The notes beneath the pieces were generated by a model. The model saw only the letters and a program-made list of their open reading frames with translations. It had not been told where the DNA came from and made no database searches. A stretch of DNA of 64,000 nt from Amorphophallus konjac (taxonomy: Eukaryota; Streptophyta; Magnoliopsida; Alismatales; Araceae): the NCBI GenBank assembly GCA_022559845.1, contig CM040118.1, positions 156,198,331-156,262,330 of the forward strand, written 5' to 3'. Each line of letters begins with the position of its first letter. The first letter of the stretch is position 1. Below are positions 12,378 to 23,496 of this stretch, in pieces. A program made the position numbers and the translations under genes.

Positions 12378-12840
12378 CTCGAGGCCGCAGCGAGTCACTT
12401 CCCCAATGGCCGTTTAAATTCCCGTTCTTATATTCTCTTCATATTCTGTTGTATTCTACTCATATTCTCGAGGCCGCGTTGAGTCACTTCCCCAATGGCC
12501 GTTTAAATTCCCGTTCTTATATGTTATATTCTTATCTATTCATATTCTCGAGGCCGCGGCGAGTCACTTCCCCAATGGCCGTTTAAATTCCCGTTCTTAT
12601 ATATTATATTCTTATCTATTCATATTCTCGAGGCCGCGGCGAGTCACTTCCCCAATGGCCGTTTAAATTCTTGCTCTTTATATTCTCCTTATATTCTATT
12701 ATATTCTTATCTGCTCATATTCTCGAGGCCGCGGCGAGTCACTTCCCCAATGGCCGTTTCAATTCTTGCTATTTAATTTCTGCACCATTCCCGTCCCCCC
12801 GAGGCCGCGGCGAGTCACTTCCCGCTATGGCCGTTTAACC
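12378..12840 (+). repeat. Six tandem repeats of ~76-95 bp in the LTR
   Basis: Units start at about 12378, 12467, 12547, 12627, 12722 and 12798. Each carries CTCGAGGCCGCGGCGAGTCA followed by CTTCCCCAATGGCCGTTT. They lie downstream of the TATA box, in the R/U5 part. The 3' LTR has six at about 35942-36405. Confidence 0.88.
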
Positions 12841-13005
12841 CCCATATCTTGCTATATTACATTTGTCCCGCTCGCCCCGCCGGAGCAATCTCCCATGGTG
12901 GCCCCTTCTCTTTTCTCTTATTTCTGTGTTACAGCAAATAAAAAGAGGAGCCCGCGCGCTCCGCGTCCTCTTCGCTCCCCGAACCGCGTGACGTCGCTCA
13001 CAGAT

Positions 13006-13021
13006 TGGCGATCACGGTGGG
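13006..13021 (+). promoter_or_regulatory. Probable primer binding site of the Tat-like element
   Basis: TGGCGATCACGGTGGG begins 4 bases after the LTR end, where the primer site must lie. The TGGCG start fits the non-Met tRNA primers used by Tat/Athila elements. I cannot assign the tRNA by eye. Confidence 0.55.
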
Positions 13022-13627
13022 ACCTCTACTGCTTCCTTTTGGCTACCCTTGTAAGTTCGGCACCATCCGTGCCTCTCCACCTTGGCGCCCGCGCGCGCCC
13101 CCGTTGTGCTCACGGCAGCACTGTCAGTTTTGATTGGTTGTTTGTTTATTACATGTCTGTTATTTCTGTTGTTTTCCCACTCCATATCTCTGTCAGCATT
13201 TCATTGCATGCATCCATCCCTCTTTTCTATCCTTTTTTTCATTTTTTTGAGGATCACCCTTTCCCGGTGAAGGAAGGACTCTCCGTTTGAGAATTCCTCT
13301 CAACGGACTAGAATCTCCTCCACTGGGACCTCCGTAAGTCCCCGACATCGAAGAATCTCCTCTTCGTTCACTGGGCTGGTTGTACCAGTGAAGTTCCCCG
13401 AAGTTAGTCATTTCATTCGTGGTAAGACGAGAGACCCTAGCTGACACGGCGGTGAAACAAAAATAAACTAGGGTCCCCATTTTGTGTGAACTTCGGATCT
13501 CGCTAAAAACATAAAAAAAATCATCAAAATCAAAATACAAAAAAAGACGTAAAGGCATCAACTTGTTCTATAATCTCTGCTACCTGCTTGCTAGTGTATG
13601 TTTTTGCGTTTTGGGAAAACTGTGAGC

Positions 13628-16600
13628 ATGGCTCACGAGTCTTTTGAGGAGAACCACCCTAGTGGTGGTTTGTCAGCCGACCCGCAAGTCTATGCTATGG
13701 ACTCGGGTCCTTCTCATGAACACTCGCATGAGGTGCAGGTTATTTCCGGGGACACATCCCCACCGCAGGATATCTCTTCCTTACTGGGCGTCCTCGCCAA
13801 CACGGAGCTTACCTCTGAACAGCTCCGGGCCTTCCAGGCCATTCTAAAAGGGAAATCTGTTTCCCCCACGCCCCAGGAATCAACTCCGATCATCGCACCT
13901 CTCCAAGAGTCCGTGCAGGCCATTCCATCTCCTCCATTGGCGCAAGCCATCCAGTCTCCCTCGCTTCAAGGACAAGCGAGCCAATAACCACCCTCATTCC
14001 AGTTTCCGTCACAATCTCAAACTCCCGTTGTTCCCCACACACCGCTTCATCCAGGGCCAATTGTCGGCGGTCCGACAGCTCCCTCTCATTCCGGGATCCC
14101 CCCTCAAGTCTCCGGGAGACAGTTTCTCCCCCAGTGGCAAGTGCCACCTTCACCTCCAGAGGAGCTCGCCCAATCGCTCCTCAATAGGTTCAATCGCATG
14201 GACGAGCAGTTTCAAAATCTGAGAAGGATGGTGGACGTGAAAGCCACCCCGGAGGTTGCTTTGCCAATCCTTCCCGTCATTCATCTTCCTCCCTCCGAAA
14301 TGCCCACGTACCGCAGATACAATGGTACCGGCAACCCCTTCATTCACCTCAAGGATTTCATGTATGAATCCTCCTATTGGCAAAACAATCAGAGGTCCCT
14401 GGCATACCTCTTTCGGAGATCATTGGATGGTCCCGCGCTTGAGTGGTTCTATTCCTTGGAGCCCCGCGAGGCCGAGAATTTTGAAATAGTCCAGAGAAGG
14501 TTCTTGCAGAAATATAGGGATAGGGTCGGTCCCTCACTCTCCATTACCGACCTAGTGGCCGAAAAGATGAAGTTCGACGAGGATTTTGTCCGCTATGCTG
14601 ATAGATGGAGGTCTCTGGCGGAAAGAATAAGGGATACCCTCTCTGAGCCCGAACAAGTGAAGATGATTGTGTCTAATGCAACCCCACAGTTCAGACACGT
14701 CCTGGCCATGAATAAACTTACTACAATGGAGGAACTCTATGAAAGGGCCCGATACATCCAAACCCAGTTAAAAGACTCCCCCATTATGAACATGTTTGAG
14801 TCGTCGAAGCCCAAAGTGGTCAGAAAGACAGGCGCTGGTGTCCCGGGCGGAGCCACATAAGGGGTCGTGACAAATGAGGAAGTGGGTGCGGTCAACAATG
14901 CCAACTATGCGGTCAACCCAAGGCCTCCACAAATGCCCCGACTTCCCCTCCAACCAGGTCCTTTCCCTCTTCGTCCTCCACCCCAAAATAATCCACCCCA
15001 GGATAATATGTCTCCATTACGTCAACCCCAGCAACAACAACCACAACCTCAGCAACAACAATCACCGCTTCAGTACAACCAAGTTCCACCCCCGGGGAAC
15101 TATGGTCCCCAACAGCAACAAAGGAGGCCGCTCGGTCCCAAGAGAGCCTACTATCGACCATTGCCAGAAACCTTAGCAGACATTTTTAATGCCCTCATGG
15201 CATCAAACCAACTAGCCCTAGCCAGAGAAAGGCCCGTGTGGCCCCCAAATGTTGATACCTCCAAATACTGCGTCTACCACAGGCAGCCAGGACACACAGT
15301 AGATTACTGCTTCCATTTCAAAGATTACATCCACGATATGAATGATGAACATCAAATAGATTGGGATGAAATGAGACGATACGTCGCCGCTCTTAAGGCT
15401 AGGAGACCTCCTCATAGGCCACAGCAGCAGTTACAACAGCAGTAGCAGCAGCAACCACAACAACAACAACAACCTCAGCAGGCCCCACAACAACAGCCCG
15501 ACATGGGCATAATCCAGAATCCATTACCAGAGCACCAACAGCCCAATCATCAGGTTAACCCCATCTCCTCCTTCTCGAAAGTCGGGAGAGAGCAGGTGTG
15601 GCACCAGGAAAGTACCTCTATTCTTTCTTCCTCCAACCCCATCGTCATGCAACCCCCTCGCCTTGCCCGGGTAGCACCTCTCTCTCATCAACCCGCGTCA
15701 GTATCGCCTTCACCATTTCCACTACCATTACACCCTCTCATCCGTACCCCGATCTCCTATCAACCGACACTCTCCACTATGCCTTCACACCCTCTCATCT
15801 TCTCTCACTCCCCCACTTTACCATCCACCTCTACCACATTTACCCCTACGCCTTCTAAACCCCTTATCATCCGTCAACCATACATAACCCTGTCTTTCTC
15901 CACCGTATCATCACTAATGCCTTCAAAACCACTCATTACCCATCACCCACCTCAAAATCATTGCCCGCTTCAAGCCCTACCCACTTCTACTTCATCTCCA
16001 CCTCCACCTTCCAGACCCCTTATCCTTCATAATCCGCGCAATATCCCCTCTACCTCCGCCATGCCTCCACCTAACAAACCCCTCATCAGAATCCCTGCTC
16101 CCGTCATCACCCCTGTTTCATCAACCATTCCTCCACCACTACCCCTCAAACCTCTGTTAAAACCCACTGCTACCCCCACAGAGGTACAAAAGCCGCAGGC
16201 AATGGTGCTCCGGAGTGGAAGGATTTTCCACAGGGTTTTCCCCCACAACAGTCAGAATCTTGAGCAATCTCAGCCAGAGAAGGATGATGGAGAACAACCA
16301 GAAAGAGCTATCCCTGGAACACAGTATGATCTATTAAAACATTTGAACAAGACGCCTGCTCGGATCTCCATCCTGGAGCTTCTTCAAAGATCCACATCCC
16401 ACCAGGCAGCCTTAATGGAGTACCTTCAAAGAGTCATGGTTAATGAAGACCTCCCCGTGGAGAAGATTTCGACCGTCCTGACCCCAATAGACAGACAACC
16501 GGCCATCATGTTCCACAACTACGAGCTCGCTCCCAAGGAAGCTCGGAAATATGCATTGTGCATTTCAATAAAAATCAATGGGGTATCCATAAACCCGTGT

Positions 16601-17959
16601 CTTGTGGACACGGGTGCGTCCATAAATGTGATCTCCAATAGCACTCTTCAGTTGTGTGGGATCGACGAGGAACAAATAAGACCTTCCTCGATCACGGTCA
16701 CGGCCTATGACAATAGCAAAAGGCCGCCGCAGGGGATGATTATTCTGAAGGCAGAACTAGGCCCCATGTCAATTCCCACGGAATTCCATGTCCTCGACAT
16801 GGACCCCACATTCAAGGCTATACTGGGTCGCCCTTACATCGAAGCCATGGACGCTGTGCCTTCCACCAACCATCAGTGCATGAAGTTTCCTTACAATGGG
16901 AGAATTATTAAAGTGGTCAGTAGACCTGTCCTTCACACAGTGGATGCTATCAACACCTCTTTGCCCTCTGTTTGGCCGTCTCATCGGCCCATATTGTCAC
17001 TACTGGATGTACGTGATTCATCTCACGTTCCACTAGCACCAAAGGAGCCGGTCAGGACAACCGCAACATCATGTCTCCCTTTTCACTCCAAAGGTTGGGA
17101 GATTATGAGGAACATCGGCTATCAACAGGGTAAAGGTCTGGGCGCACAATTACAGGGTATGCTCAAACCGCCAAAGGAAATTAGGCCGAACCGTAGGTTT
17201 GGCCTAGGCTTCAAAGGACCGTTCACGGCGGATTGGAAGCCCCTCACATGGACTCTATCAAACCACTTCAACAGAGGGCCCGTTGTTCAGATGGGAGATT
17301 ACCCACGAGAAGCATATAGGGGATCACATGCTGTATATTTGGCTGAAAAATGTCCGAGGATCACCAAAAGAGGCAAGATCAAAGATCCGGAATGCGAGTG
17401 GAACAAATGGTTCGACATACGGGACATTTCCGTTGCATTGGAAAGGATGTTCTCGTCTCTGCAACTTGAAGGACCGCCATTGATCTCCGGAATACCGGAG
17501 AATATTACCACTCTTTCCAAGGTTCCAAACTATCCTCGTCCTCGCCAGAACGACTCTGTCATCGACGGATCTTCATCCGTCCTCAACATTGCCGTCGACG
17601 GCTCATTAGCCGCCATCTTCTCCATCCACTCGTCTCAGCCTTTGCTGATATCTTCTTCCTGGGCCAGACAATTGTCTGATGATCTTCCCAGATCCCCTTC
17701 TCTGTTTACATACCTACGCGGGCTTTTCAACCCGCGCCAGGTCTTCAACCATGATCTGCTCTATGAGCCTCACAATCCTCTAGCCATAACTACTTTTCTC
17801 TCTCCTCCAATCTCTTTTCACTGCTTTGTCATTAAAAATGAAAATGAAAAAAAAATGTCAATTTTCAAACTCCCCAACAACACATCTTCGTTGAGGAAGC
17901 CTCCTACATCTCCCACGGGTGCGTACCGCCTTGCGGACCACCCGTCGAAGGTCCGATGA
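13628..17959 (+). pseudogene. Tat gag-protease polyprotein with G-patch
   Basis: From ATG 13628 one frame runs to TGA 17957-17959, interrupted by stops at 13985, 14858 and 15443 (the last CAG to TAG within a Gln run). Order: low-complexity N-terminus; Retrotrans_gag core (about 14330-14790, with LEWFYSLEP and FVRYADRWRSLAERI); Gln/Pro-rich linker; CX2HX4HX4C motif (about 15268-15310, CVYHRQPGH); long Pro/Ser-rich linker (15600-16200); aspartic protease LVDTGAS (about 16600); and a G-patch-like segment (about 17090-17190, GWEIMRNIGYQQGKGLG). The G-patch is an RNA-binding module also found in some retroviral and retroelement polyproteins. The RT frame starts inside the stop as ATGA. Confidence 0.85.
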
Positions 17960-20652
17960 GCGACCTTTTCTACCCCTCCTCTGAGGGGTCTTCTCCTGTA
18001 CATTCTACACCATCCTCTTCATATTCCTCTTCTTATGTAAATATTGTCAGTCAATCTAGGAATGATAGGCCAAGGGTAGTACCTAGGAAGAAATCCAAGG
18101 GTAGGCAGATCCCTCATCGATTCCTTCTGGATTTAGCCGCCAGGTGTCAAGCCCTCCTTGCCATCCCCCAGTTGCTAGAAAATCCCATCCGGCTACCGGA
18201 AATAGAATGTGAGGGCGACTGTGCATTTGATGAAGGGTATGGAGTCTACGAGATCACGGATGAAGAATCCCCCACTGAAGATGAGGGTGAAGAATATGAG
18301 GATGCGGCGGGCGCATACGTAAGTGGAATGAGGAGATTCGACGAGCCGTCAACCGCCGTAGAAGAATCCACCAAAGAAGTCAACTTGGGAACTGAGGAAG
18401 ACCCTAGGATCATCCTCATAAGTGACAACCTACCACCCTCTGAAGAAGAGGCATTAATTGAGGTTCTCAAGGAATATAAGGACACGTTTGCATGGAGCTA
18501 CGAGGATATGCCAGGTCTGGATTCAACCTTGGTCGAACACCGTTTAACCCTAAAACTAGGGTCCGTCTCGGTAAAACAAAGGTTAAGGCGTTTCCACCCT
18601 CAAATGGCTTTGAAAATGAAAGAAGAGGTCGATAAGCTCCACAAAGCCAGGTTCATTAGAGTCGTTCTTTATCCTCAATGGGTGGCGAACATTATCCCGA
18701 TCATGAAAAAAGATGGGAAAGTCAGGATTTGCATCGACTTCCGGGACCTTAACCGCGCATGTCTAAAAGATGATTTTCCCTTACCTCACATTGATATGTT
18801 GATTGATAACACGGCAGGCTACGAAACCCTCTCATTCATGGATGGATTTTCAGGATACAATCAAATTCGTTTGGCAGAAGAGGATCAGGAAAAGACGTCA
18901 TTCACTACCCCTTGAGGAACATATTGTTATGTGGTCATGCCATTCGGATTAAAGAATGCTGGAGCTACTTACCAAAGGGCGATGATGGCCATATTTTATG
19001 ACATGATGCACATATATCTGGAAGTGTATGTGGATGACTTATTGGTAAAATCAAGGACCAGGATGGAACATCCAGAAGTTTTGGCTAAGGTCTTGCAGAG
19101 GTCAAGGGAGTTCCAACTGAAAATGAACCCGAAGAAGTGTGTGTTTGGTGTGTCGTCAGGTAAATTGCTGGGGTTCATTGTAAGCAAAAGAGGGATCGAG
19201 ATAGATCTCGACAAAGCTAAGGCTATCAGGGATATGCTGCCTCCCAAGAATTTGAGGGAAGTCCGAGGTTTAATCGGGAGGTTGCAGTTTATTCGTCGGT
19301 TTGTGTCTCAACATTCACAAAGGTGTAGACCTCTCTACGAGTTGACCAAGCCAGGAGTATAATTCCACTGGAATTTTAAATGTCAGAAAGCTTTTGAAGG
19401 GTTGAAGGAATATCTGGCTAGTCCACCCGTTCTCATTCCACCCAAACCAGAAAAACCTCTGATCCTTTACGTCTCAGTCTTGGATGACTCCGTGGGAGCC
19501 GTCCTCGCACAAGCTGATGAAGAAGGCAAGGAACGGGCAACCTATTACTTGTCCAAACTTCTCAATCCCTGTGAGCAGAAGTACACCGTCATGGAGAAAA
19601 CCTGTACTACCCTCGTTTGGGTAGTGCAGAAATTGAAGCACTACTTCTTGGCTCATGATGTCCACTTGATTGCTCGAATGAATCCTATCAAATTCCTTCT
19701 GGAGAAAGCCGTCCTTACAGATAGGCTAGCACGCTGGCAAAGTTTTCTCTCTCAGTTCGACATCACCTACATCCAGCAAAAGGTGATTAAAGGCTATGTC
19801 ATAGCCGAGCATCTCGCTTACCATCCTCTTCCCAAGTTCGATCCCGTCCAATCAGAGTTTCCAGATGAGGAACTAATGTCCGTCAACCAATCAGATGAGC
19901 CAACGTGGACGCTATATTTTGATGGAGCTCTGAATTCTCAAGGGAGAGGAATCGGCGTCGCCCTCCTATCGCCTGAAGGCCTCACATTCCCATTGGCATA
20001 CCAACTCAAATTTCCAGTCACCAACAATATAGCCGAATATGAAGCTCTTCTAGCTGGCCTAGAACTCGCTCATTCTTTTCGTATCACTGAGTTGCGAGTC
20101 GTAGGTGATAGTCAACTCATCCTTCGCCAGGTGCTCACTAAATATCGCACTCACGATCCCAAACTCAAGCCATACCAAGAACTCACTGCTGCCTTTGCCA
20201 AACTGTTCGCCAAACTGATCTTTGTTCATGTCCCTCGTCATCAGAATATTCTCACCGATGCCCTCGCCTCGTTGGCATCATCCATAAGGTTCCCTCTAGG
20301 AAGATGGTTTAAGTCCATTTCCATCTACAAACTTCACGCCCCTGCAATCGATGATGCTTCCTACATAAATATCAAAGACAGGATAGCAAGAAAGATCCTG
20401 CAGGAAGATATCCTTGAGAAGAGGGAGATCATGTTGGCAGAGGTTGAAGAAGAACTGGCTGATGAAGAGAAACCATGGTTCTATGAAATTGTCAAATACT
20501 GCCAAGATCAGTCTTATCCTGAAGGGGCCACCACAGAGGATAAGAAAGCCATAAGAAGGGTGGCTCAGAAATATACTTTGGTTGGAGGTCTACTCTATAG
20601 GAGGAGCCTTACTGGTATTCTGTTAAGATGTCTTGGTGATGATGAGGTTTGA
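17956..20652 (+). pseudogene. Tat reverse transcriptase and two RNase H domains
   Basis: The frame opens at ATG 17956, four bases inside the upstream stop (ATGA). Stops lie at 18913 (a Trp codon TGG read as TGA, before GTYCYVVMPFGL), at 19360 and at the end, 20650. RT spans about 18540-19250 with YVDDLLVKS (19025-19050). The first RNase H (19440-19830) has lost recognisable catalytic residues. The second (19900-20290) keeps the set: YFDGA, NIAEYEAL, GDSQL and LTDALASL. This pairing of a decayed connection-like domain and an active-looking second RNase H is characteristic of Tat. Confidence 0.88.
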
Positions 20653-21719
20653 AAATGTGTAGAGGAGACGCACTCGGGCGTGTGCGGTTGCCACGTGAAT
20701 AGTCAGATGCTCGCCAAGGCTTTTATTGGCCCACTATGGAAGAAGATTGTGCTGTCTATGTCCGTAGGTGTGTCAAGTGTCAACTTCATGCCGATAAAAT
20801 CCATTCACCATCTTCCTCACTTCATCCAATATCTTTCCCGTGGCCTTTCTCCATGTGGGCATTTGACATCATTGGTCCCCTAGGTGATCCCAATTCCCTC
20901 ACCAAGCAGAAATCTTTCATCCTTATTGCGACGGAATACTTCACCAAATGGGCCGAAGCTGAAGCTTACGCGGAAATCAAGGCGTCAACAGTCTACAAAT
21001 TCGTCATAAAGAACATCCTCGCCAGATTCGGCGTCCCAAGCACGATCGTCACCGACAATGGGCCACAGTTCATTTCTCAGGACCTACAGGACCTCTGCAA
21101 AAGGTACGCAATTGCATTGCATCATTCATCGCCTTATTACCTACAAGGTAACGGCCAAGCGGATGCCACCAATAAAACATTGCTCAAAATCATCAAAAAA
21201 ACCTGCGAGTCTAGTAAGTTTTCAGACTGGCCAGAAAAGCTTATCGAAGCTCTATGGGCCTATCGCACTTCAATCCGTACCCCCACCGGGCAGACTCCAT
21301 TTGCCCTTACTTATGGTATGGAAGCGGTAGTCCCGTACGAGACCCTGATCCCTTCTCTCAGGGTACAATTGGAAGAGGAATTTTCCCTCGACGATCGTCG
21401 TAATTCACTCCTCGCCCAGTTGGAACTCTTGGATGAGAAACGGCTGGCCGCTACCGAACACGCGCGTGTGTATCAAAATAGACTCGCTCGCTTTTACCAA
21501 AAGAAAGTCGTTGAGAGAAAATTCAAAGTCGGTGAGATGGTCGTAAAAAGAATTTTTGTCAAACCTGGAGGTCCGCGTTCTAAGCTCCAACCCAATTGGG
21601 AAGGACCATTTGTAATTCAAGCCGTGTACCCTGGCAACGCCTACAAGCTAGTCAACGTCGAAGGGACCGAGTTATCCCACCCTTGGAATGGGCTTTATCT
21701 TAAGAAATACTACCCTTAG
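20653..21719 (+). pseudogene. Tat integrase
   Basis: The histidine part of the HHCC zinc region (ETHSGVCGCH, 20660-20695) is in the RT frame. The CVKCQ part and everything after it are in another frame from about 20730, so a small deletion or frameshift near 20725-20735 splits the enzyme. Catalytic core: FDIIG (20860), VTDNGPQF (21050), and GQADATN (21157) where the DDE glutamate should be. The spacing from the second Asp is 35 residues, so the third residue is Asp instead of Glu. The C-terminus (VVKRIFV, NWEGPFVI) is normal. No chromodomain is visible, as expected for Tat. Stop at 21717. Confidence 0.87.
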
Positions 21720-23496
21720 CACAAACAAAAAAAATGATGAAAAGATAAAAACATCAAAAATAAAGAAATACCGAAAACCACTAAAAATATGGAAAATTCA
21801 AAATACCGATGCCTGGCAGTCACCATGTAGTTAAGTTCCTGCATCTAACCTTCATGTTAGGATAGGGCCCATTAAGGCTTGGTAGTCACCGGGTCTTGGT
21901 TTGCCAGAACCGTGGAGATCCCTGTCCGGCCACGTCGGCCTATGCTCGCTCGAAGGAAGCTAACATGTGCTCACTTATGTATTTTATTCAAAAAAAAGTC
22001 GGTAGCATCACCTACGGTGGAGCGTCACCCAGAAGATCTCCGGAAGCTGTAATCTTTATTCTTTTCTCTTCGACCAAATGAGACAGTCGGCGCCCTTAAA
22101 ATGCTGAGCATGAGAAACCGAAACTCAAACCCCAAAGGCAAGAGTAGGATCCATTTCCTCGAGCATCGATCAGAGCACGAGAAGAGGGCAGTGTCCCCGC
22201 AGGCATACAAAGAGGGAGCCCACAAACGTCAAACGACTATATCTCCCTCACAAAAAGAAATACAAAATCAAAATCAAGAGAAAAGCCTGGTCATGACCGT
22301 GCCTGTTGCGATAAACGGAACCCCTCAAAGTAAAAGTCTGAATCCACAAAAGGGGCCGTGGAATGTAAATGCTCAAGATTTGGTCCGAAGTTGTCCGTAA
22401 GGAAAGAGTTAGTGGGCCCTTATTCGCTCGCCGGGTTAACGGTTTTGCTGATCCTCTCAGGAGGTTTATCCCCCACGCTCTTCCTTCTTCCTCTAAAGAT
22501 GAAGGTTCGATGGAGTTTCTGAAAGGTGAAAACTCCCCAGGGTCTGCGACCTTATTTTAATATACACATTTGGTTGCTTACTTTGAAAAGTAAAAGCTAT
22601 CGCTGCGAAGGAGTCTCCGTGTTTCTGGCTGGTCAAGACCCCTGTTTACCACCTTGATGTCTTCTTGTTTAACCTCGGGCTTAGGCCAATGCAAGCGCGT
22701 CACCTATGGGTGCGACGGCGTCTGATTCCGGGTCAGTGTCGCGCGGTTGGTCGTTAGGGTTCCAGGGTGGTCCATCATATACCATCTAGAGTTGTGAGGA
22801 AACAGACCCGGGTCGGGCAAATCATTTACCTCAAACACCTTTTGGGTGAATCCCTGTGGTCGGAAGCGACTGGGAGCCTAAGCATGGCATGATAGTATTG
22901 TCATCAGGGTAAGTCTTAGCCGGCGGGATCATCATTCGAGGGGTCTAGAGGCCCAAATCAACCTAGATGTGCACTTAGGATACCTGGGAGGTTAGTAAGA
23001 AACCCCTGTCTCACGTAGGTTAGGTGCCATTTGGGTGCTTGCCAGGCGTTAGCAACAAAAAAATTGAAATGATAAAAGCAACAAAAAAAATAGACAAGAG
23101 AAAATGTACATATTCGCAAACAAAAAAATCTTTTTATGATAAAACTAAAAATACCAAATATAAAAAAATAAATAAAAAGAAAATAAATCAATTTTGCATG
23201 ATTGCATTTGCGTGCAGCATCTCACTTTTAATACCGCTTGCATTCGTGTGCTTGCTTGTCGCATTTATCATCACCACATCTTTCCCTTGCCTTCGTTAAA
23301 TAAAGGCTTGGCCCCTTGACCAGTCATCAAGGACAGTCACAGTGACCATTTGCTTATTGAGCAAGGGGCCAAGTCAGAACAGAAATTTTGATTTGTTTGT
23401 TTCAGTGATGTGTGCAGGGATTCAGGCAACAGAAGCAAAGGTGAAAACCAAACAAACAAAACCTTGTATTGTATTCCAAAAACTAAAAAAATTACA
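21720..23496. other. Non-coding stretch between integrase and antisense unit C
   Basis: No convincing coding region. It separates plus-strand pol from the minus-strand units, so any transcripts would converge here. The only structure I notice is an inverted repeat near its end (23308-23372). Short open frames here (for example 22101-22400) show no domain. Confidence 0.6.
23308..23372. repeat. 12-bp inverted repeat with ~40-base loop
   Basis: CTTGGCCCCTTG at about 23308 pairs with CAAGGGGCCAAG at about 23361. It stands ~125 bases beyond the stop of antisense unit C, where a transcript end might lie. A terminator or processing role is a guess. Confidence 0.5.

Larger units (their letters stand above)
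10838..13002 (+). mobile_element. 5' LTR of the Tat-like element
   Basis: It begins TGTAGACACG and ends GTCGCTCACA. It contains seven ~30-bp palindromes (11096-11731), a TATA box (11745-11753) and six copies of an ~80-95-bp repeat (12378-12840). The 3' LTR repeats this organisation. Open frames inside it are translations of the palindromes and are not genes. Confidence 0.93.

Noticed and set aside
12378..12840. CRISPR-like repeat-spacer appearance
   Set aside because: Units vary in length, spacers are similar to each other, there are no cas genes, and the context is a plant retrotransposon LTR.
15503..16200. Pro/Ser-rich segment as a separate plant cell-wall protein gene
   Set aside because: It is in the same frame as gag and protease on both sides and is the linker of that polyprotein.
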